A stretch of DNA of 6,152 bases. Source: Clostridia bacterium (GTDB lineage: Bacteria; Bacillota; UBA994; PWPR01). The notes beneath the pieces were generated by a model. That model saw only the letters and a program-made list of their open reading frames with translations. It was not told where the DNA came from and ran no database searches. Both the position numbers and the translations under genes were made by a program. Positions 1 through 4,248 of the stretch are shown here, one piece after another (position 1 is the first letter of the stretch; every line of letters begins with the position of its first letter). The DNA lies in NCBI GenBank assembly GCA_003557085.1, contig PWPR01000176.1, positions 1 to 6,152 on the forward strand. The letters are read 5' to 3'.

Positions 1-188
1 TATTTCACTTACAGCTAAATGATAAATTCAATGTGGAAAGGGCAATATACAAGCCAATTTATAATAATGTGTTAAAAGTATCATTTACAATCGCCATAAA
101 GTATGAAGATATTTTGATTAATAATGATATAAATATTTTTATGTTGATGCTTGTTAGTGTGATTTTCTTCTTAAGTATATTTGCCTAG
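1..188 (+). CDS. 3' end of an unrecognised gene; product with hydrophobic C-terminus
   Basis: This frame is open from the left edge (first full codon at base 3) to a TAG at 186-188, giving the last 61 residues of a protein whose start lies outside the window. The other two forward frames hit stops within the first 30 bases. The visible part is a polar stretch of about 43 residues (with NDKFNVERAIYKPIYNN near its start), followed by about 18 strongly hydrophobic residues (NIFMLMLVSVIFFLSIFA) that run to the end. This looks like a terminal membrane helix or tail anchor. I do not recognise the family. It points the same way as the antiporter operon but is separated from it by 169 bases containing a promoter, so it is probably a separate transcription unit. 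No GC-rich terminator hairpin follows it, so read-through is possible. The short length leaves moderate doubt that the frame is coding. Confidence 0.5.
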   Translation, partial: FHLQLNDKFNVERAIYKPIYNNVLKVSFTIAIKYEDILINNDINIFMLMLVSVIFFLSIFA

Positions 189-252
189 TTAATTATAAGT
201 TTAAGCGGGTCTAATAAATACCAAGTAATCAATTTATTAAAAATAGTAATAG

Positions 253-261
253 TGTTATAAT
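253..261 (+). promoter_or_regulatory. Extended -10 promoter of the antiporter operon
   Basis: The sequence TGT TATAAT is a perfect extended -10 (TGnTATAAT) for the main sigma factor. A -35 at the standard 17-base spacing would be TTTATT (233-238), a poor match to TTGACA, which fits a promoter that relies on the extended -10. Transcription would start near base 268, leaving a leader of about 90 bases before the mnhE start. It is the only good promoter I see ahead of the nine-gene cluster. The assignment is inferred from motif match and position. Confidence 0.6.
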
Positions 262-265
262 AGCA

Positions 266-336
266 TAAAGATATCTTAAGAAATGTTGTTTTAATAAGGA
301 ATTTAAGATAAGGAATAGTTGTAAAGATATCTAAAG
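266..336 (+). repeat. Pair of TAAAGATATCT elements in the leader, possible operator
   Basis: Two copies of TAAAGATATCT lie at 266-276 and 322-332. The similarity extends to 14 of 15 bases (266-280 against 322-336), and the copies are 56 bases apart. Each has a palindromic core: AAGATATCTT at 268-277 is a perfect 10-base palindrome and AGATATCT at 325-332 an 8-base one. The first copy sits at the predicted transcription start and the second about 20 bases ahead of the mnhE start codon. They could be operator half-sites for a regulator. Because they are self-complementary, they could also pair in the RNA (269-277 with 324-332, nine base pairs, loop of 46). No known regulator or riboswitch is recognised. 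Confidence 0.35.
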
Positions 337-357
337 GCAGGTAAAGAGGTAAAACTA

Positions 358-861
358 ATGAAATTTAAGATTGAAAAAAATTACATAATACTATTTGTGG
401 CCTTATTTTTTTTCTGGGTTATATTGTCTCCCAGAATGGATATAGCAGCTATAATTTTAGGCATTTTTATTGCTGGAATTATCACTATTTTTAATCATCA
501 GATGATAGTAAATAGAAATGAAAGGCCAGTAGTATTTTTTAAAAATATTACTAGATTCATTTCATATTTGGTTGTTCTCTTAGTGGAAATAATTAAATCT
601 AATATTCATGTTGCAAAAATAGTTTTAGATCCAAAATTGCCTATTGATCCACACATGATAAAAATTCCTGTAAAGTCAAGAAAAGAAATATATCAAGTAC
701 TATATGGAAATTCAATTACTTTAACACCTGGCACTTTGACCGTTGATATAGCAGATGGTATGTATATAGTTCATGCCTTAACTAAAGAAGCAGCAAAGGG
801 ACTTGAAGACAGTGTACTAGAGAAGAAAATTCTAGAAATTGAGGGTGGTCATAATGATTAA
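358..861 (+). CDS. mnhE: Na+/H+ antiporter subunit E (MnhE/MrpE; MbhA-like)
   Basis: This is the E subunit of the multisubunit Mrp/Mnh cation/proton antiporter, a small membrane protein of the MnhE family (PF01899) that helps assemble the complex. The 167 residues match the family's usual length. Two hydrophobic segments lie near residues 9-25 and 28-46 and a third near 65-82, followed by a soluble C-terminal domain. That domain carries the diagnostic block NSITLTPGTLTVDI (118-131) and then VHAL (138-141). The ATG is preceded by AGAGG (345-349) with eight bases between, which supports the start. It is the first gene of the operon. Its last eight bases overlap the start of mnhF, suggesting coupled translation. 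Leading with E, F, G follows the Mbh/Mbs order (MbhA, B, C) rather than the A-to-G order of Bacillus mrp. Nothing appears truncated. Confidence 0.95.
   Translation: MKFKIEKNYIILFVALFFFWVILSPRMDIAAIILGIFIAGIITIFNHQMIVNRNERPVVFFKNITRFISYLVVLLVEIIKSNIHVAKIVLDPKLPIDPHMIKIPVKSRKEIYQVLYGNSITLTPGTLTVDIADGMYIVHALTKEAAKGLEDSVLEKKILEIEGGHND
841..848 (+). promoter_or_regulatory. Ribosome binding site that decides the mnhF start
   Basis: GAGGGTGG lies inside the end of mnhE, five bases before the ATG at 854. In-frame TTG (839) and GTG (845) codons lie before or within this site and are therefore unlikely starts. The site makes mnhF translation depend on ribosomes reading through the end of mnhE. Confidence 0.6.
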
Positions 862-1117
862 CGTCTTAACAGGAGTAGCTATTTATCTAGCAATACTGTT
901 TATTTTTTGTTTGTATAGAGCTTATAAGGGGCCACATGCTGCTGACAGAGTAGTTGCTATTAATGTTGTTTCTACAAAAGTCGCAGTAATAATAGCAATT
1001 GTAGCGATAGTTACTAATCAAGATGCTTTTGTAGATGTTGCGCTAATTTATGCTATGACAGGTTTTATTGCTACAATCAGTTTCTCAAAATATGTCGAGA
1101 AAAAGAAATTGTTTTAG
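854..1117 (+). CDS. mnhF: Na+/H+ antiporter subunit F (MnhF/MrpF; MbhB-like)
   Basis: This is the small F subunit of the Mrp/Mnh antiporter (family PF04066), an integral membrane protein. From the ATG at 854 it has 87 residues, the usual size. Three hydrophobic segments are visible, near residues 4-21, 33-53 and 58-77. The family signature is clear: RAYKGPHAADRVVAINVVST (22-41), in which GP..ADRV is conserved, and FVDVALIYAMTGFIAT (59-74). A longer reading from TTG at 839 would add MRVVI but has no separate ribosome site. Starting at 854 gives an 8-base overlap with mnhE. The stop codon TAG (1115-1117) is embedded in the ribosome site of mnhG. The neighbours E and G confirm the assignment. 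Confidence 0.95.
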   Translation: MINVLTGVAIYLAILFIFCLYRAYKGPHAADRVVAINVVSTKVAVIIAIVAIVTNQDAFVDVALIYAMTGFIATISFSKYVEKKKLF

Positions 1118-1127
1118 GTGATTAAGA

Positions 1128-1421
1128 ATGATTAGAGATATTATTATATACATTTTTTTATTTGGTAGTGGGTTTTTCTTTTTTGTAGGAACAGTTGGAT
1201 TGCTTAGGATGCCAGATACTTATTCTAGAATGCATGCAACAGCTAAAAGTGATACTCTAGGTGCTGGGCTTGCTTTCTTAGCGCTTGTGATATATAGAGG
1301 TTTGGATATAGTATCGCTTAAACTCTTAATAGTATTAATTTTTGTCTGGATAACTACACCAACTGCAGCTCATATAATTGCTAAGGCTAAATACAATCAA
1401 GAAAATGGTGATAAAAGGTGA
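1128..1421 (+). CDS. mnhG: Na+/H+ antiporter subunit G (MnhG/MrpG; MbhC-like)
   Basis: This is the G subunit of the Mrp/Mnh antiporter (PhaG/MnhG family, PF03334), a three-helix membrane protein of 97 residues, normal for the family. The signature GLLRMPDTYSRMHATAKSD (24-42) follows the first hydrophobic segment (about 6-24). TTPTAAHIIAKA (76-87) follows the last and is also typical. AGGTGAT (1116-1122) lies five bases before the ATG and overlaps the mnhF stop. The gene ends in TGA at 1419-1421, which overlaps the GTG start of the next gene by four bases (GTGA), a standard coupling arrangement. The C-terminal tail (KYNQENGDKR) is polar and probably cytoplasmic. Confidence 0.95.
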   Translation: MIRDIIIYIFLFGSGFFFFVGTVGLLRMPDTYSRMHATAKSDTLGAGLAFLALVIYRGLDIVSLKLLIVLIFVWITTPTAAHIIAKAKYNQENGDKR

Positions 1422-1657
1422 GATACTTAAACTTAATATTAATCTTATTTCTTATCGCTTGTGCAATTGCTGTAGAAAGAACCAAGGATCTTGTTAGTGC
1501 GATTGTAATATTTGCATCATATAGTTTAGTGATGGCAATCTTATGGCTTATTTTGAGAGCTCCAGACATTGCTATGACAGAGGCCGCTATAGGAGCTGGA
1601 GTTACCACAGTCTTGTTCATTGGAGTAATTAGCAGAACAAGGAGGATGGAGAAATGA
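1418..1657 (+). CDS. mbhD: DUF4040 / MbhD-like antiporter subunit (MrpA C-terminal part)
   Basis: This 79-residue membrane protein corresponds to the DUF4040/MbhD family (PF13244). In Bacillus-type Mrp that region is fused into the C-terminal part of the large MrpA subunit; in Mbh-type complexes it is the separate subunit MbhD. The diagnostic block is RAPDIAMTEAAIGAG (47-61), whose glutamate (E55) lies in the membrane and is conserved in the family. Hydrophobic segments lie near 4-19, 27-46 and 57-71, and the tail is basic (SRTRRMEK). The start is GTG at 1418, supported by GGTGAT (1407-1412) five bases upstream and by the 4-base GTGA overlap with mnhG. The end overlaps the next gene by four bases (ATGA). 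It would sit with MbhE and MnhB at the interface between modules; this structural role is from family knowledge. Confidence 0.88.
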   Translation: MRYLNLILILFLIACAIAVERTKDLVSAIVIFASYSLVMAILWLILRAPDIAMTEAAIGAGVTTVLFIGVISRTRRMEK

Positions 1658-1941
1658 AAAATTATCTAATTTTGATAACCTTGACGCTATTGCTGATAGT
1701 TTTAGTTTCAAGTCTAAATGAAATGCCTGTAATGGGGGACATTGCTAGCCCCGCTTATAATGAAGTGGCAGAATACTATATAAATAATACACAAGAAGAT
1801 ACAAATATAACTAATATTATTTCTGCAATTATTACTGATTATAGAGCTTTTGATACTTTAGGTGAAACTACTGTTTTATTTACTTCAATTACAGCTGTTG
1901 TTTCTGTATTAGGTTTTAGTATTAAGGATAAAAAGGAGTAG
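1654..1941 (+). CDS. mbhE: MbhE-like antiporter subunit (MrpA extreme C-terminal part)
   Basis: This 95-residue protein matches the MbhE family (PF20501), equivalent to the last part of fused MrpA and to MbhE of archaeal membrane-bound hydrogenases. It has an N-terminal hydrophobic helix (about 3-21) and a polar loop with VAEYYINNT (38-46), a form of the family's typical YY..N region. The hallmark DYRAFDTLGETT (62-73) then leads into a second helix that runs to about residue 90. The acidic residues D62, D67 and E71 lie in this conserved block, which family knowledge links to ion handling. GGAGG (1641-1645) lies eight bases before the ATG, and the start overlaps the previous stop (ATGA). The N-terminal helix could be mistaken for a signal peptide, but in this family it is a membrane segment. 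Confidence 0.88.
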   Translation: MKNYLILITLTLLLIVLVSSLNEMPVMGDIASPAYNEVAEYYINNTQEDTNITNIISAIITDYRAFDTLGETTVLFTSITAVVSVLGFSIKDKKE

Positions 1942-1945
1942 AGTA

Positions 1946-2368
1946 ATGGATGATTTAATTGTAAAAACAGTCACAAAATTAATTATTCCTTTTATCCAAT
2001 TATATGGCATATTTGTTATCTTGCATGGACATTTGTCACCGGGTGGAGGATTTGCGGGTGGAGCAATTATTGGAGCAAGCTTTATTTTATTAACTTTGGC
2101 TTTTGGTATAGAATACACAAAAAGTATTTTGTCAGCAAAAGTTACAGAGAGAGTAGAGATAGGTGGAGTTATTTGGTATATATTTATAGGACTTATTGGA
2201 ATAGCAATAAGTGGTGTATTCTTAGGCAATAGAGTTGCAGGATTTCCAATGGGTACTTTTGGTAGTGTAATAAGTGGTGGGATGATTTCTTTGATTACAA
2301 TAGGTATTGGGTTGAAAGTTGCCAGTACTATGATTTCTTTGTTCCACCATATAATAGAGGAGGACTAA
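1946..2368 (+). CDS. mnhB: Na+/H+ antiporter subunit B (MnhB/MrpB; MbhF-like)
   Basis: This is the B subunit of the Mrp/Mnh antiporter (MnhB family, PF04039), a membrane protein of 140 residues, the normal size. The family signature is very well kept: YGIFVILHGHLSPGGGFAGG (20-39). Hydrophobic segments lie near 12-27, 36-54, 74-93 and 105-130, and the short tail ends in acidic residues (HHIIEED). AAGGAG (1933-1938), which overlaps the end of the MbhE gene, lies seven bases before the ATG. Only four bases separate the two genes. Its place after MbhD and MbhE matches MbhF in Mbh-type operons. Family structures place this subunit beside the MrpA C-terminal region, which fits the gene neighbourhood. 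Confidence 0.95.
   Translation: MDDLIVKTVTKLIIPFIQLYGIFVILHGHLSPGGGFAGGAIIGASFILLTLAFGIEYTKSILSAKVTERVEIGGVIWYIFIGLIGIAISGVFLGNRVAGFPMGTFGSVISGGMISLITIGIGLKVASTMISLFHHIIEED
2357..2363 (+). promoter_or_regulatory. Strong ribosome binding site that decides the GTG start of mnhC
   Basis: GAGGAGG, the strongest Shine-Dalgarno site in the window, lies six bases before the GTG at 2370. An ATG at 2368-2370 overlaps this GTG in another frame, but it opens only seven codons before a stop. The site therefore must serve the GTG, or initiation is shared with an unproductive ATG. Confidence 0.6.
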
Positions 2369-2369
2369 T

Positions 2370-2747
2370 GTGTCAAATCTATCTACAATAATTGATAATA
2401 TTAATTACATTGGAGCTTTTACTCTATTCATAATTGGATTATACACAGTCCTTACTCACTCAAATTTACTCAAAAGAGTTATTGGTGTAAATATCATGGA
2501 AACTGCAGTTTTTCTATTTTTTGTTTCTATAGGATATATTAGAGGTGCTAATGCCCCAATTATTAATCCAGAAGTAGGCGATACTTTCTTTGTGAACCCA
2601 TTACCATCAGCAATGATATTAACAGGAATTGTAGTAGCAGTAAGCATAACTGCATATGGGCTAAGTTTGCTAATAAGGTTATATAAAGATTATGGGACTT
2701 TAGAGCTAGATGAAATAATTAAAAAGGAAGAAATAGCAAATGAATAG
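2370..2747 (+). CDS. mnhC: Na+/H+ antiporter subunit C (MnhC/MrpC; NuoK-like, MbhG-like)
   Basis: This is the C subunit of the antiporter, a homologue of NuoK of respiratory complex I (family PF00420), with three membrane helices near residues 13-29, 36-57 and 80-105. The 125 residues are usual for MnhC. Signature blocks are VIGVNIMETAVFLFF (37-51), with a membrane glutamate E44, and NPLPSAMILTGIVVAV (76-91), the counterpart of the family's DPLPQAL.LT.IV. The NIMET form resembles the MbhG-type sequence more than Bacillus MrpC, consistent with the operon type; this comparison is from memory. The start is GTG (2370), one base after the mnhB stop. The C-terminal tail is acidic and lysine-rich. 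The last eight bases overlap mnhD. Confidence 0.93.
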   Translation: MSNLSTIIDNINYIGAFTLFIIGLYTVLTHSNLLKRVIGVNIMETAVFLFFVSIGYIRGANAPIINPEVGDTFFVNPLPSAMILTGIVVAVSITAYGLSLLIRLYKDYGTLELDEIIKKEEIANE

Positions 2748-4233
2748 CGCACATTTACCTGTATATATCTTGTTAATTTTATTAGTCTCAGCTGTTACAA
2801 CACCACTTACTAAAGCTAATTCTAAATTTTTCAATATTAAGTTATTTGGATCACTTTTCTTTGTTAATATACTAGCTTTATTGCAGTTATTAATGGTGTG
2901 GAGCAGTGGTCCACTTCGATACTCGTTTGGAAATTGGGACTCTGCCATAGGAATTGAGTTTCTGATTGATGAATATACTAGTTTATTAGTTTTAGCAATT
3001 GTCATTATTTCTACTTTGATTGTTATATTTTCTACAAAAGACATATTATTAGACATTTCAAAAGAGAAAACCCCATCCTATTATACATTAGTTTTGCTGC
3101 TGATGTTTTCAATGAGTGGGATGGTCATGACTAATGATTTATTTAATCTTTATGTCTTCATGGAGATTTTATCACTCACTTCATGTGCCATTATTTCTAT
3201 AAAAGATCACAGAGCAAATACGATGGCAAGTTTTAAATATTTAATGTTGGGAACAATTGGCTCAGTGTCAATTCTTCTAGGAATTGCCATGCTTTATATG
3301 GTTACTGGGCATTTGAATATGACCTTAACAAATGAAACAATTTCAACAGTTTGGCAGTTCTATCCAAGGAATATATTAATAAGTTTAAGCTTTATAACTA
3401 CAGGATTAGGACTAAAAGCTGCAATATTTCCACTACATATTTGGCTACCAGATGCTTATACTGTAGCTCCAAATTCATCAAGTGCTATTTTAGCAGCATT
3501 TGTAACAAAAGTTTATGCTTTTACACTAATTAAATTTGTATATAGGGTAATTGGCATAGAGGTTATTAAAACAATTTCAATAAATGAGTACTTAGCTATT
3601 TTTGCTGTAATTAGTATTATTATGGGTTCGATGTTTGCAATAGGTCAAAAAGATATCAAGCGAATGCTTGCTTATTCAAGTGTTTCGCAAATAGGATATA
3701 TATTCTTAGGAATCAGCTTATCTTCAGAGCTGGGACTGTCAGCTAGTCTATTTCATATTATTGCACATGCTCTAATGAAGAGTACCCTTTTCTTGACAGT
3801 AGGTGCCGTTATTTATAAGAAAGGGATACGTAAAGTTAGCGATTTTGATGGACTAGGATATGAGATGCCTTTGACATTAGGAGCTTTTTCTATAGCTGCC
3901 TTAGGTATGATAGGAATACCTGGAATAAATGGTTTTATGAGCAAATGGTATTTGAGTTTAGCTGCTTTTGAAGTTGGAAAGCCAATATTTATTGTCTTTA
4001 TTCTTATCAGTAGCTTCCTGAATGCAATTTATTTCTTGCCGATAGGGATATCAGCTTTTTTGAAAGAGAGTATGTATAGAGAGCAAGTAATGCAAAAAGA
4101 TGATTTACCTTTGAGCTTGAAAGCTCCAATTGTATTATTAGCCTTAGGATGTATAATAACGGGCATTTTCCCTGATATAATCATGAGTTTTATAGAAAGA
4201 GCTCTGCCTACTTTCTTATCAATAGGTCTTTAA
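2740..4233 (+). CDS. mnhD: Na+/H+ antiporter subunit D (MnhD/MrpD; MbhH-like, NuoN/M-type)
   Basis: This is a large antiporter-like subunit of the proton-translocating family (PF00361) shared with NuoL/M/N of complex I, predicted to have about 14 membrane helices. The 497 residues are close to the roughly 490-500 usual for MrpD. The proton-path residues are present: E142 in TNDLFNLYVFMEIL, K226 in GLGLKAAIFPLHIWLPDAY, K257 in AILAAFVTKVYAF, the H339/H343/K347 group in FHIIAHALMKS, and K402 in GINGFMSKW. The conserved KRMLAYSSVSQIGYI is also present. AAGGAAG (2724-2730) lies nine bases before the ATG, inside the end of mnhC. No frameshift or missing motif is seen, so it is probably functional. 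The exported cation (Na+, K+, Li+) cannot be told from sequence alone. Confidence 0.95.
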   Translation: MNSAHLPVYILLILLVSAVTTPLTKANSKFFNIKLFGSLFFVNILALLQLLMVWSSGPLRYSFGNWDSAIGIEFLIDEYTSLLVLAIVIISTLIVIFSTKDILLDISKEKTPSYYTLVLLLMFSMSGMVMTNDLFNLYVFMEILSLTSCAIISIKDHRANTMASFKYLMLGTIGSVSILLGIAMLYMVTGHLNMTLTNETISTVWQFYPRNILISLSFITTGLGLKAAIFPLHIWLPDAYTVAPNSSSAILAAFVTKVYAFTLIKFVYRVIGIEVIKTISINEYLAIFAVISIIMGSMFAIGQKDIKRMLAYSSVSQIGYIFLGISLSSELGLSASLFHIIAHALMKSTLFLTVGAVIYKKGIRKVSDFDGLGYEMPLTLGAFSIAALGMIGIPGINGFMSKWYLSLAAFEVGKPIFIVFILISSFLNAIYFLPIGISAFLKESMYREQVMQKDDLPLSLKAPIVLLALGCIITGIFPDIIMSFIERALPTFLSIGL

Positions 4234-4248
4234 GTTAGGATGTTATAA

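Noticed and set aside
212..239. Inverted repeat TAATAAAT / ATTTATTA with a 12-base loop after the upstream gene
   Set aside because: The 8-pair stem has only A-T pairs and no T-run follows it, so it is not a convincing terminator. It also overlaps the weak -35 region. In such AT-rich DNA it is expected by chance.
839..853. Longer mnhF start at TTG 839 or GTG 845
   Set aside because: These codons overlap the ribosome site GAGGGTGG itself, and the ATG at 854 has correct spacing and matches the usual family N-terminus.
1387..1620. Minus-strand open frame of 77 codons
   Set aside because: It is the reverse complement of mnhG and MbhD coding sequence, with no family match, and is explained by those genes.
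1909..2229. Minus-strand open frame of 106 codons
   Set aside because: It lies antisense to mnhB, whose conserved HGHLSPGGGF motif proves the plus-strand frame; the antisense product is an unremarkable shadow.
2456..3056. Two minus-strand open frames (2456-2647 and 2706-3056)
   Set aside because: Both are antisense to mnhC and mnhD, show no recognisable domain and have no promoter or clear ribosome site.
3351..3533. Plus-strand 60-codon frame inside mnhD
   Set aside because: It is out of frame within the most conserved part of mnhD, and its cysteine- and tyrosine-rich product looks like frame-shadow sequence.
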